Shown in pieces: positions 43,627 through 51,891 of a stretch of DNA of 64,000 nucleotides. The stretch is from RAM1 sp050247515 (lineage in GTDB: Bacteria > Pseudomonadota > Gammaproteobacteria > Burkholderiales > Burkholderiaceae_C): NCBI GenBank assembly GCA_050247515.1, contig JBFWUB010000018.1:1-64000 (forward strand), in the 5' to 3' direction. The number at the start of each line of letters is the position of its first letter. The first letter of the stretch is position 1. The notes below the pieces were generated by a model that did no database searches, was not told the DNA's origin, and saw nothing but the letters and a program-made list of their open reading frames with translations. A program made the position numbers and the translations under genes.

Positions 43627-45258
43627 CTAGTCGATCTCGTCGGGCGACTCTTGGCCCTTCCTGGTTTCTGGCGGGCGTCGCATGGCAGCCCCAGGCAGCA
43701 GAAAAGCTTCATCGCCGGGCAGGTCAATGTCGATTTCAGGATCGTCCGGGCCCATCCCAAGCGAGGACGGCTTTCTCAGCAACTGAGCATCGCTGCCACG
43801 CGAGCCAGAGGGCGCGCCACCTGGTTGCGAAGGGCGCTCGCTGGGCAGCAGCGACGTGTCCTGGATCTGCCGCACCAGCACCGTGACGATGGTTTCCCCT
43901 TTCTTGCAGGTAGGGGTGATCGTAATCGCGGTGGTTGCGCTCGCCGACAGCTTGTCGACCGGCATGTTCGACTGCTTTTCCAGCTTGGACGCTATGTAGA
44001 CAGCCGCATCCCGGGTGATCCTGTCGAGACCGGCGCCGTCTGAAGGCTGGGCGCCTGAGGACCGCCGTTGCGGTTGTGTCGGGGGCACGATGTCCGGCAG
44101 ATTCACCGCCACGGTCATGGTCGCCCTTTTTGTTTCCCTCCCCGCCTGCGCCCGGTCCACAAGCAACGGCGTGCGCATTTCAGTGACACCCCCGACCAAG
44201 CTGGCCACCACATTGCCCGGCGTCCCGCCACCGCCCATCTTGGACCAGATGGAGACCGAATCACTCAGGGGGCCGAGCAGGTTGCGGGTGCATGTCGCAT
44301 CCTTCCACCGCTGGAAAGCGTCCTTGGACTTTGGCCCGAAGTTCTCGCGCAGGGCCTTGAAGCCTTTGGCTTTGACATAGATCAGGGTGCCACCCTTGGT
44401 GTCGTTGCCGGCGGCATAGGCCTTGGTCCATTCGCCCCAGAACGCATAGCAGCCCTTGACCACGCCGGAGGACAGGGCGGATGTGGCCGTGTCCTTCCAC
44501 CTTTCCCCCACCAGCACCAGTTCAGCCACGCTGTCGGTGGCGATGTCGCTGACGTTGAAGCGGTCCTTGATCCTGTTTTTAACCACAAACTGGCCCAGCG
44601 CCGCCGAGCCCACGTTGTCCGGAAATGAGCTCAGGACCAGCCGGGTACCGCGGCGGCTCACGATGTCGGGCTTGCCGAGCTCAATGCCGTGGACATCCGC
44701 ATGCTTGGTATCGCCCAGTGCCCCTTTGCCAAACTCATTGAAAAAATCCCTCAGGGCATTGGTGAGCATGCGCCCCAGAATGAGGTAGGTGGTCACCACC
44801 GGAATTTTCAGCGGGTCGTCCTTGTCTACGTCGGCCAGGGCAAAAATCTCCACAAGCGGCAGGACAGAGGACACAATGAAGACGGCGGTTCTGGCGCGGC
44901 TGCTGAGCCCGAAGGCATCCTGAACGACCGACGCCGCGTGCCAGCTCGAAGCCGTATTGAGGATCAGCACCACCGGAACCCCCACGATCAGCGCGGTCTC
45001 GGGCCCCTTGGACTCGGAGATCGCCGTACCAAGGAGTGGCATGGCACCGCCGTTCAACTCGCTGGCCGTCACCGACAGAACCTGTCCCCCGAACTTCTGC
45101 ACGCCCGCATAGATGGCCTTGCCGTAGTTGCCCAGCTTCTGCGTGCAGCTGGGCTGGCCTCCGGCCTGGACGTGGGGTGCACCGCCATCCTCGCGGGAGC
45201 GTTTGTGCAGGCACGCACGAATGGGCCGGGTCACGTAGTAGAGAGTTGCCGAAATCAT
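43627..45258 (-). CDS. Candidate type III secretion substrate (module 1)
   Basis: A 543-residue protein with no family I can name. Visible parts: a basic N-terminus; three hydrophobic stretches (about 88-101, 123-142 and 151-166) that could insert in a membrane; a soluble middle with several Trp and Lys; a conserved-looking segment around 400-455 (D-R-I-T-R-D-A-A-V-Y-I-A-S-K-L-E); and a disordered Pro/Ser/Gly-rich tail from about 470 with the acidic run D-D-P-E-I-D-I-D. There is no Sec signal. It lies 12 bp downstream of two tandem CesT-like chaperones on the same strand, the usual layout for a type III effector and its chaperones. That role is inference from context. Confidence 0.6.
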   Translation of the reverse strand: MISATLYYVTRPIRACLHKRSREDGGAPHVQAGGQPSCTQKLGNYGKAIYAGVQKFGGQVLSVTASELNGGAMPLLGTAISESKGPETALIVGVPVVLILNTASSWHAASVVQDAFGLSSRARTAVFIVSSVLPLVEIFALADVDKDDPLKIPVVTTYLILGRMLTNALRDFFNEFGKGALGDTKHADVHGIELGKPDIVSRRGTRLVLSSFPDNVGSAALGQFVVKNRIKDRFNVSDIATDSVAELVLVGERWKDTATSALSSGVVKGCYAFWGEWTKAYAAGNDTKGGTLIYVKAKGFKALRENFGPKSKDAFQRWKDATCTRNLLGPLSDSVSIWSKMGGGGTPGNVVASLVGGVTEMRTPLLVDRAQAGRETKRATMTVAVNLPDIVPPTQPQRRSSGAQPSDGAGLDRITRDAAVYIASKLEKQSNMPVDKLSASATTAITITPTCKKGETIVTVLVRQIQDTSLLPSERPSQPGGAPSGSRGSDAQLLRKPSSLGMGPDDPEIDIDLPGDEAFLLPGAAMRRPPETRKGQESPDEID

Positions 45259-45270
45259 GGCGGTACCGGC

Positions 45271-45738
45271 TCAGGCGAAGCTCTGGGTGACCGTGCCGGC
45301 GCCCTGGGTGGTGTCGGGCGGCAAGGCTTGCGCAAGCGCCTCGCGCCATTGCAAGGCCCCGTCAATGACGCCCTGCAACCCGGCCCACAGGTTGGCACCC
45401 GAGGCTTCAAACAGCGGGCACATGTACTGCAGGATCACCTGGTCATCAAACGGGTTGAGGCTGAAGGCCGGCGCGCCGGCCTGCACCAGCAGCAGGTTGT
45501 TGTGCAGCAGGTCCCGGTAAACCTCCAGCTGGCGATGCCGGGGAACAGGCCCGAAGGTGACGAACATCGCGACATGGCCAGGCTGGAGCGCCGGGTCGTG
45601 CGTCACGGTGACATCCACCGCGCGCACCGTGGCCGTGAAGGCCAGGACGCCGTTTTCGTTGGGCTGGAGTTCGGGCACCGGTGATCCCGCAGCTTTGCAG
45701 AACTGCGCGGCAAGGTCAAGAAAGCTGGTTGAGGGCAT
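45271..45738 (-). CDS. CesT-like type III secretion chaperone, copy 2 of module 1
   Basis: A 155-residue acidic protein. The layout F-L-D-L-A-A-Q-F-C at residue 5, strands with G-V-L-A-F-T-A, Y-R-D-L-L-H-N-N-L-L-L near 82, then F-D-D-Q-V-I-L-Q-Y and a final helix with A-L-Q-W-R-E fits class I (CesT/SycE-type) chaperones, dimers that bind the N-terminal part of an effector and guide it to the export ATPase. The ATG at 45738 was chosen because it aligns with the other two paralogues. It overlaps the preceding chaperone gene by 23 bp and precedes the putative substrate by 12 bp. Confidence 0.78.
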   Translation of the reverse strand: MPSTSFLDLAAQFCKAAGSPVPELQPNENGVLAFTATVRAVDVTVTHDPALQPGHVAMFVTFGPVPRHRQLEVYRDLLHNNLLLVQAGAPAFSLNPFDDQVILQYMCPLFEASGANLWAGLQGVIDGALQWREALAQALPPDTTQGAGTVTQSFA

Positions 45739-46198
45739 GAGCGTAGGGTGTGAAGGTGGCATGGGGGCGGGTGTGAGTGTCCGGCTTGAGGAAATGGTCT
45801 TCTCGCCATTGCAGCGCGCTGTCGACCATGGTCTGCACGCCCTCCCACAAAGCGCTGCCGCTCAGGTCAGCCAGGGGGCGGATGTACCGCAAGATGACCT
45901 GGCCGTCGTCGGGGTTGCGCGTGAAGACAGGTGCCGCAGGCCGCAGCATGAGCAGGTTGGCGTATAGCAGCGCGCGGCAGATGTCCAGTTCGTGCTGTGG
46001 CGGCACGGGGCCGAACGTGGCGTAGACAAAAACCAGCCCCGGGTGCATGACCGGGTCGTGTGCCGCCGCCACGTGCACATCGCGCACCACGGCAGAAAAT
46101 GACAGCACACCGTCACCGTCGGGTGACAGGTCGGGAACGGGTGCGTCGCAGTCCGCGCAAAACTGCGCGGCAAGATTGTGAAAATCTGAAATCGTCAT
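45716..46198 (-). CDS. CesT-like type III secretion chaperone, copy 1 of module 1
   Basis: A 160-residue paralogue of the next gene: F-H-N-L-A-A-Q-F-C at the N-terminus, D-G-V-L-S-F-S-A, C-R-A-L-L-Y-A-N-L-L-M-L near residue 86, D-D-G-Q-V-I-L-R-Y and A-L-Q-W-R-E-D-H-F-L at the end. This fits CesT-type chaperones. Two chaperones in tandem may act as a heterodimer on one substrate, as known for some animal pathogens. The ATG at 46198 is chosen by alignment; the frame remains open for 56 codons upstream without a better start. No SD of quality is seen and no hrp-type box was found upstream. Confidence 0.78.
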   Translation of the reverse strand: MTISDFHNLAAQFCADCDAPVPDLSPDGDGVLSFSAVVRDVHVAAAHDPVMHPGLVFVYATFGPVPPQHELDICRALLYANLLMLRPAAPVFTRNPDDGQVILRYIRPLADLSGSALWEGVQTMVDSALQWREDHFLKPDTHTRPHATFTPYAHALNQLS

Positions 46199-46366
46199 GG
46201 CGGATGGGTTGGGCACAAGACAACGCTTCACTGGCGGATCGCCCCCCTGCAGACGGGTCCATGATGTCTGCCCTTGAGCGGGTGTGCCAGCCATGCGCAG
46301 GTCTTGCGCTGCCACGGGATGGTCCGTGACAGATATGACGTACAGGTGAAAGCGGCCTTGCGGCAC

Positions 46367-46394
46367 GCGGCCTTATACCGAGGTATGAGGCCGC
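46367..46394. repeat. Inverted repeat between the GAF gene and the chaperone pair
   Basis: Two 13-nt arms (46367-46379 and 46382-46394) complement each other with one mismatch around a 2-nt centre. The repeat lies 10 bp after the GAF gene stop (minus strand). It could be an attenuating stem-loop or, in DNA, an operator for the chaperone-substrate unit. No T-run follows on the minus strand, so simple termination is less likely. Confidence 0.55.
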
Positions 46395-46404
46395 AGCCCC
46401 CGTG

Positions 46405-46995
46405 CTAGCGGAACGCGCGCTGCGCCACAGGCACCAGCGACCAGTCCTTGGTCACGTCCTCATCGCACCTGGCCGCAGCCTGATCGATCTTGGCCGCCGT
46501 CAGCTTGGCGGTGTACTGCAGCTTCTTGAGGTCCTGCTCGGCCAGGCCCGGGTGGGCGGTGAAGCTGAAGCAGCACAGGGTGCCGTACACGCTGCCATCC
46601 TTGAGCACTACCGGCGTGCTCAGGTGTGAACCGATCGGGAATGGGGGCTTGGGTGCGGCGTCCGGGGGCAAAAATGTGGCGTCCTGGATCATCTGCGGCA
46701 GCCGGCCATCCACCACGCGCTGGCACCAGGACTCTTCCAGCGGGTCCGACTGGCCGGCGGCGACGACATCGGCGCCCGGCGCGGTGTCCACATGGCGGAA
46801 CACGCGCTGGCCCCCGGTGAATTCAGACACAAATACCACGTCCATGTTCATGTGCTGGCGCAGCAGCTTGAGCACCTCGGGCACCGCGCCATCCACCAGT
46901 TCGTCCGCCCCGTCGGCCGTGGCCACCAGCAGTTCGGAAATGGCAACCCGGAGGTCGGCGGGGTTGTAGCTGTCGTCGTAGATCGGTTGGGCCAT
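46405..46995 (-). CDS. Single GAF-domain protein
   Basis: A 196-residue soluble protein. The GAF core spans about 30-175: M-D-V-V-F-V-S-E-F near 52, W-C-Q-R-V-V-D-G-R-L-P near 90, then G-S-H-L-S-T-P-V-V-L-K-D-G-S-V-Y-G-T-L-C-C near 122. No output domain is attached. GAF domains bind small ligands or act as dimerisation modules, so this may be a partner for a kinase or diguanylate cyclase elsewhere. Its ligand is unknown. It has its own start region facing the tRNA gene. Confidence 0.85.
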   Translation of the reverse strand: MAQPIYDDSYNPADLRVAISELLVATADGADELVDGAVPEVLKLLRQHMNMDVVFVSEFTGGQRVFRHVDTAPGADVVAAGQSDPLEESWCQRVVDGRLPQMIQDATFLPPDAAPKPPFPIGSHLSTPVVLKDGSVYGTLCCFSFTAHPGLAEQDLKKLQYTAKLTAAKIDQAAARCDEDVTKDWSLVPVAQRAFR

Positions 46996-47082
46996 AAGTC
47001 CCCTTTTTACGTCAGGAGCCGGCCTCCAGATTCACCGTCGCGTGTTTTTCTGTGACGAAACGCAAGTGCCCTTGCGCAAAAG

Positions 47083-47114
47083 AAAAAGCCCTGTCTTCGC
47101 TGGAAGACAGGGCT
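47083..47114 (-). terminator. Rho-independent terminator of tRNA-Lys
   Basis: Read on the minus strand, a perfect 12-bp stem (47114-47103 with 47098-47087) with a 4-nt loop is followed by TTTT-C-TTTT. It starts 11 bp downstream of the tRNA 3' end. Confidence 0.92.
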
Positions 47115-47124
47115 ATGCAAGGGG

Positions 47125-47200
47125 TGGTAGGACGTACAAGATTCGAACTTGTGACCAACGGATTAAAAGTCCGCTGCTCTACCAACTGAGCTAACGTCCC
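47125..47200 (-). tRNA. tRNA-Lys (anticodon TTT)
   Basis: A 76-nt cloverleaf on the minus strand: 7-bp acceptor stem beginning GGGACGT, D arm with AGTTGGTAGA, anticodon loop CTTTTAA (anticodon TTT at 47167-47165), T arm with GTTCGAATC, and an encoded 3' CCA. All stems pair. It reads AAA and, by wobble, AAG codons. TATAAT on the minus strand at 47265-47260 overlaps the stop codon of tcdA and could be its -10 element. Confidence 0.98.
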
Positions 47201-47260
47201 ACGCTCTTTTGCCGTCTGCTTGCTCCTGGTTTGACGCCAGGGCTGCGGCAAAGCCTTAAA

Positions 47261-48052
47261 TTATAGCGTCGTTTTCGCGGCGCCGGCCATCGCGAGCTGA
47301 TCCAGCAACCAGCCCGCGGCGCACTGGCCGAAAGTAGCCGTCACGCTGACCACCGAGCCGTACCCATGGCAGTTCAGCGAGCCATCCGCGCCGTCGATGG
47401 CGCACGAAGGATCGGGCGGGGCCACGGCCTCGCGGCTGAACACGCAGGCCACGCCGATGGCCTTGCCCTCGCGCGGGGCGCCATGCTCCCTGCGCAGCCG
47501 GTAGCGCACCTGGGCGAGCAGCGGGTCGTGCGTGGTGTGGGCCAGGTCGTCGACATCCACCTTGTGGGCCAGGCGCTTGCCGCCGGCAGCCCCGACGCTG
47601 ACGAACAGCGCCCGCGTCTGTCGTGCCCAGGCGGCCATGGCGGTCTTGGCCTTGATCTGGTCGCAGGCGTCGATCACCGCGTCCACCCCGGCGGGCAGGA
47701 TCTGCGGCCAGTTCGCGGGCTCCACAAATTCCTCAATGCCATGCACCACGCAGGCCGGGTTGATCTGGCCGATGCGCTCGCGCATGGCCGCCACCTTCGC
47801 CTGCCCCACCGTGCTGTCCAGCGCGTGGATCTGCCGGTTGATGTTGGATTCGGCCACATGGTCCAGGTCCACCAGCGTCAGGCGCCCCACCCCGCTGCGT
47901 GCCAGCGCCTCGGCCGCCCAGGAGCCCACGCCCCCGATGCCGATCACGGCCACATGCGCGGCGCGGATGCGCGCGGCGCCCGCCACGCCGTACAGGCGTT
48001 CCAGACCGCCAAAGCGGCGTTGCAGGTCAGGTTCAGCCAGTACGGCGCTCAA
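47261..48052 (-). CDS. tcdA: tRNA threonylcarbamoyladenosine dehydratase TcdA
   Basis: A 263-residue E1-like (ThiF/MoeB family) enzyme that uses ATP to cyclise t6A37 of ANN-decoding tRNAs to ct6A. The nucleotide-binding G-I-G-G-V-G-S-W-A-A-E-A-L-A-R-S-G is near residue 37, D-L-D-H-V-A-E-S-N-I-N-R-Q near 62, and A-C-D-Q-I-K-A-K near 128. Its substrate class includes tRNA-Lys(TTT), whose gene is directly downstream on the same strand. It overlaps the yedE-like gene by 4 bp. Confidence 0.93.
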   Translation of the reverse strand: MSAVLAEPDLQRRFGGLERLYGVAGAARIRAAHVAVIGIGGVGSWAAEALARSGVGRLTLVDLDHVAESNINRQIHALDSTVGQAKVAAMRERIGQINPACVVHGIEEFVEPANWPQILPAGVDAVIDACDQIKAKTAMAAWARQTRALFVSVGAAGGKRLAHKVDVDDLAHTTHDPLLAQVRYRLRREHGAPREGKAIGVACVFSREAVAPPDPSCAIDGADGSLNCHGYGSVVSVTATFGQCAAGWLLDQLAMAGAAKTTL

Positions 48053-49164
48053 CCCAGGCGCTCCATGCGCCAGATCTGGTACCTGAAGGCCGCAACGGCC
48101 CCCAGCACGATGAACGCTACCGCGACAAAGCTGGTAATGCCCAGCGTAGAAATGCCGCTCAGGCCCTGCCCCACGGTGCAGCCCATGGCCGTGACGCCGC
48201 CCACGCCCATGAGCACGCCGCCGACCAGGTGGTTGCCCACGTCCTCGGTGCCGCCAAAACCTTCCCAGCGGAAGCTGCCGCCTGCCAGGGCCATCACCGC
48301 GGAGCCGACGATCACGCCAAGGACCGAGACGATGCCCAAGGTCAGCACCTTGCTCTTGTCACTGAAGAACATCAGCCAGTCCAGCGTATAGGCCACGGGC
48401 GCCACAAAGCTCAGGGCTTCGGCGCGGCCGGAACTGCTGCGCAGGAACGCTTCCTCCAGCGTTTCAGGGTGCTCGGCCACGAAGCCCAGGTGCCCGCTGA
48501 CCCACCACATCGCCACCACAATGCCGCCAATGCCCAGGCCCGCCAGCAGGTTGTCAAACCGTCGGAAATCGCGCCCCATGAGTGCCCACGCCACCAGCGC
48601 GCCGCCCAGCAGACCGCCCAGCACCAGCCAGGCCTGCTTGAGCGCCATGCCGGTTGCCGCGGCCAGCCAGCCGGCAAGCGCGGTGCCGGAAGCAATGTCC
48701 ACGGCCACTTTGTCCACCGTACCCACGCGCACCACCGCCGTGATGCCCTTGAGCGTGGCAAACGCGGCTACGCCCATCACCAGGAACACCACCAGAGACT
48801 TCAGGCTGCCGCCCCCAATGCGCACCAGCGTCTTGCTGCCGCAGCCCGACGCCAGCACCATGCCAAAGCCGAACATTGCCCCGCCCACGGCGGCCGACAG
48901 CCAGATGAAGCGGTTGGAGGCGTACAGGGTCTTGGCGGGGTCCACCTGCCCTGTGTAGACCAGCACGGCAAAGCCGGTCATGGCCACGCCAATCGCCAGA
49001 ACCCACTGGCGAAGGCGCGTCCAGTCGCCGATGTTCATGACGTCGCTGATCGCACCCATGGTGCAGAAATGGGTACGCTGGGCAATGGCGCCAAACAGTA
49101 CCGACAGCGCGAAGGCGGCCCACAACACCTGGGTGTTCAGGGCGGTCAGGTCAGAAGCTTGCAT
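48049..49164 (-). CDS. YeeE/YedE family (TsuA-like) sulfur transport membrane protein
   Basis: A 371-residue protein with about nine to ten membrane helices. Two pore motifs with Cys are seen: R-T-H-F-C-T-M-G near residue 30 with L-A-S-G-C-G-S-K near 105, and M-G-C-T-V-G-Q-G near 327. These Cys line the thiosulfate channel in the YeeE/TsuA structure. The protein probably takes up thiosulfate or a related sulfur compound. It precedes tcdA (ATGA overlap). No TusA-like small partner is seen nearby. Confidence 0.87.
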   Translation of the reverse strand: MQASDLTALNTQVLWAAFALSVLFGAIAQRTHFCTMGAISDVMNIGDWTRLRQWVLAIGVAMTGFAVLVYTGQVDPAKTLYASNRFIWLSAAVGGAMFGFGMVLASGCGSKTLVRIGGGSLKSLVVFLVMGVAAFATLKGITAVVRVGTVDKVAVDIASGTALAGWLAAATGMALKQAWLVLGGLLGGALVAWALMGRDFRRFDNLLAGLGIGGIVVAMWWVSGHLGFVAEHPETLEEAFLRSSSGRAEALSFVAPVAYTLDWLMFFSDKSKVLTLGIVSVLGVIVGSAVMALAGGSFRWEGFGGTEDVGNHLVGGVLMGVGGVTAMGCTVGQGLSGISTLGITSFVAVAFIVLGAVAAFRYQIWRMERLG

Positions 49165-49194
49165 CCGCCGATTCTAGGCTGCAAGCAAAGCCCG

Positions 49195-50004
49195 TCAGCG
49201 CAGCCGGGCCAGGCGTTCGCGCGCGGCAGTCGCGGCTTCAGACTGCGGATAGGCCTTCACAAGGTCGTCCAGCGTCCTGCGTGCCGAGCGGGTGTCCTTG
49301 AGCTCGATCTGGCAGTTGGCGATCGACAGCACGGCTTCGGGGGCGCGCACATGGTCGGGCGCGCGCGTGAGCAGCGCACGGAAATTGGCGATGGCGCCGG
49401 TGTAGTCACGCGTGGCGTACTGTGCATTGCCCAGCCAGAACAGGGCCGAAGGCACATAGCCGCTTTGCGCATAGCGCTTGATGAAATCGCCAAACGCCGC
49501 CTGGGCGGGGGCGAATTCTCCGCGGCGGAACGTGGCCAGCGCGGCTTCAAAATCGCGCTTCTCCCCCGGGTCGGCGGCAAATTCCTGGCCGTCCACCGTG
49601 ACCTTGGTGGGCTCGAACTTGCGCAGGCGCTCTTCCACGGCCACGGCCAGGTCCTTTTGCCGTTGCTGGGCTTCGCTGAGCTGTTTGGCCAGCTGCTCCT
49701 GCTGGCCGCGCGAGGTGGCCAGCTCGCTGCGCAGTGTTTCGATCTGGTTTTGCAGGTCCAGCAGGCTGCGGCGTATTTGAACGTTTTCGTCGCTGGCGCG
49801 GCGCAGTTCCTCGCCCAGGCGCTGGTTGGCACCCTCGGCCGCAATGCGGTTGGCCTCCACCTTCTGGCGCAGGTCCAGAATGGCCCTGCGCGCTTCTTCA
49901 TCGTCAAACAGGCCGGCTGCGGCGGGCGAGCTCAGCGTCAATGCGCACACCATGGCCACCACACTGGCACGCAGCGCCCCGGGGGAGAGCAATGAGCGGC
50001 TCAT
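49195..50004 (-). CDS. cpoB: Cell division coordinator CpoB (YbgF)
   Basis: A 269-residue periplasmic protein. Residues 1-30 are a signal peptide ending S-P-A-A-A-G. A trimeric coiled coil follows (about 38-125, Glu/Gln/Leu-rich), then three TPR repeats (about 145-269; F-E-A-A-L-A-T-F, A-L-F-W-L-G-N-A-Q-Y and P-D-H-V-R-A-P-E-A). It links the Tol-Pal complex to peptidoglycan synthesis at the division site. It overlaps the pal stop by 1 bp. Confidence 0.94.
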   Translation of the reverse strand: MSRSLLSPGALRASVVAMVCALTLSSPAAAGLFDDEEARRAILDLRQKVEANRIAAEGANQRLGEELRRASDENVQIRRSLLDLQNQIETLRSELATSRGQQEQLAKQLSEAQQRQKDLAVAVEERLRKFEPTKVTVDGQEFAADPGEKRDFEAALATFRRGEFAPAQAAFGDFIKRYAQSGYVPSALFWLGNAQYATRDYTGAIANFRALLTRAPDHVRAPEAVLSIANCQIELKDTRSARRTLDDLVKAYPQSEAATAARERLARLR

Positions 50005-50555
50005 CAGCGGTACGCGATTTCAGCGCGGCGGTTTTGCGCCATGGCGGCTTCGGTGCTGCCGGTGGCGGCGGGCTTTTCCTTGCCAAAGCTCACGGCTTCT
50101 ACCTGGCTGTCGGTCACGCCCAGCAGGCCCAGGGCGCGGCGCACGGCTTCGGACCGCTTCTGGCCCAGGGCCAGGTTGTATTCGCGGCCGCCGCGCTCGT
50201 CGGTGTGGCCCTCAATTACAACCTTGCGGCCGTTGGCGGCCTTCAGGAATCGCGCGTGGGACTCGATCAACGACTGGAACTCGGGCTTGATGACGAAGCT
50301 GTCGTAGTCAAAGTACACAATGCGCGCCACGCCTGTGGGACCAGCCGCTGCCTGCTGGGAGGCACCCAGGTCCACGGGCGCCACATTGCTCTGCGTGGCA
50401 CCGCCTGTGCCCGCGCCCGTGCCGGGCGTCGCGGCCGGCGGCGTCACCGCGCTGCCGCTCTTGTCTTCCACCGGCACGTCATCCAGCTTCACGCCGGAGC
50501 CGCAACCGGCCAACACCACTGCCAGGGCTGCCGCCACAAAGACACGTTTGATCAT
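50004..50555 (-). CDS. pal: Peptidoglycan-associated lipoprotein Pal
   Basis: A 183-residue outer-membrane lipoprotein. The signal ends with the lipobox L-A-G-C (Cys18), and a flexible Thr/Gly/Pro linker (30-65) leads to an OmpA-like peptidoglycan-binding domain with V-Y-F-D-Y-D near residue 82, I-E-G-H-T-D-E-R-G near 116 and N-L-A-L-G-Q-K-R-S near 128. The ATG at 50555 has a strong SD (AGGAGG) about 7 nt upstream. The gene lies between tolB and cpoB. Confidence 0.97.
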   Translation of the reverse strand: MIKRVFVAAALAVVLAGCGSGVKLDDVPVEDKSGSAVTPPAATPGTGAGTGGATQSNVAPVDLGASQQAAAGPTGVARIVYFDYDSFVIKPEFQSLIESHARFLKAANGRKVVIEGHTDERGGREYNLALGQKRSEAVRRALGLLGVTDSQVEAVSFGKEKPAATGSTEAAMAQNRRAEIAYR

Positions 50556-50583
50556 CCTGAATCCTCCTGAATAGCCGGTTACG

Positions 50584-51891
50584 TTACTTCTGAAACGGAC
50601 CCCAGTCCGGTTCGCGTATGTCTCCACCCTGCCCCGCCAGGCGGGCCTTGATCTTGCCGTCCAGCGTGGTGGTCATGAGCGCCTCACGGCCCTGTTGCTG
50701 GGTCGCATAGACGATCAGCCGCCCGTTGGGGGCAAAACTGGGGTTTTCATCAGCGGTGGTGTCTGTGATTGAGTTCACATTGCCGCTGGCAAGTTCCATG
50801 ACCTGCAGCTTGAATGCGCCGCCGACGCGGGAAATGTAGGCCAGCCAGCGCCCGTCCGGGCTGATGGCCGGCGATATGTTGTAACCCCCGGTAAAGGTCA
50901 CGCGCTCGGGCGCCCCCCCGGTGGCGCCCATGCGGTAGATCTGCGGTGCGCCGCCACGATCGCTCACAAAATAGATGCTGCGACCATCGGCCGAGTACAC
51001 CGGCTCGGTGTCGATGCTGGCCGACTGCGTGAGCCGGCGCGGTTCGCCGCCATTGGCATCAATGGTGTACAGCTGCGAACCACCGTCGCGCGTGAGCGTG
51101 ACGGCCAGCGAGCGGCCGTCAGGCGACCAGGCCGGCGCGCTGTTGGAGCCGCGGAAGTTCGCCAGCAACCGCCGCCGGCCACTGGACACGTCGTGTACGT
51201 ACACCACGGGCTTGCGCGACTCAAACGACACATAGGCCAGCTGGCCGCCGCTGGGCGACCATGACGGCGAGATGATGGGCTCGGGGCTGGCCAGCGCGCT
51301 CTGGGCGTTTTCGCCGTCGGCGTCGGCCACCCACAGGTTGTAGCGGTTGCCCGCCTTGGTCACATAGGCAATGCGGGTGGAGAACACGCCCTTGTCGCCG
51401 GTGAGCTTTTCGTAGATGAAGTCCGCGATGCGGTGGGCCGCCAGGCGCAGGTCGCCGGTGGTGACGGCATAGCTCTGGCCGCCCAGGTCCTGCGCCTGCA
51501 CCACGTCCCACAGACGAAAGCGCACGTCGTAGCGGCCGTCGGCCAGGCGGCTGACGCTGCCGCTCACCAGTGAATCGGCCTTGCGCTGGCGCCACAGGGC
51601 CACGTCGGGACGGCTGGTTTCGTCCAGCGCCACGCCAGCGGCATCCACCGGGCGGAACTGCCCGCTGCGCTCCAGATCGGCCTGAACGATCGCGGCGATC
51701 TTCTGAGGCGCGCTGTCGTCGCCGCGAAAGGCCGTGACGGCAATGGGCAACTGCGTCATGCCGACGCCGGTGACTTCCACGCGGAACTGCGCCAGTGCCG
51801 GCGCCAGCGAGCCGGCCAGCAGGCCGCCCAACACCAGGCGGCGTGATCCACTGGCAAGCTCAATGATTTCTGGCAGGGGGGATTGGGTCAT
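50584..51891 (-). CDS. tolB: Tol-Pal system protein TolB
   Basis: A 435-residue periplasmic protein. Residues 1-35 contain a signal with paired Arg (S-R-R-L-V-L-G-G) before the hydrophobic core, which looks Tat-like. The D1 domain (about 36-165) precedes a six-bladed beta-propeller with repeats of the type S-P-D-G-R-x-L-A and S-A-D-G-R-S-I-Y. TolB connects Pal with TolA during division. tolQRA are not in the expected place upstream; instead a glycosyltransferase gene overlaps the first 32 bp. Confidence 0.95.
   Translation of the reverse strand: MTQSPLPEIIELASGSRRLVLGGLLAGSLAPALAQFRVEVTGVGMTQLPIAVTAFRGDDSAPQKIAAIVQADLERSGQFRPVDAAGVALDETSRPDVALWRQRKADSLVSGSVSRLADGRYDVRFRLWDVVQAQDLGGQSYAVTTGDLRLAAHRIADFIYEKLTGDKGVFSTRIAYVTKAGNRYNLWVADADGENAQSALASPEPIISPSWSPSGGQLAYVSFESRKPVVYVHDVSSGRRRLLANFRGSNSAPAWSPDGRSLAVTLTRDGGSQLYTIDANGGEPRRLTQSASIDTEPVYSADGRSIYFVSDRGGAPQIYRMGATGGAPERVTFTGGYNISPAISPDGRWLAYISRVGGAFKLQVMELASGNVNSITDTTADENPSFAPNGRLIVYATQQQGREALMTTTLDGKIKARLAGQGGDIREPDWGPFQK

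Noticed and set aside
46199..46404. Hrp/PIP box (TTCG-N16-TTCG) or sigma-54 site upstream of module 1
   Set aside because: No paired CGAA/TTCG at the required spacing and no GG-N10-GC arrangement on the minus strand.
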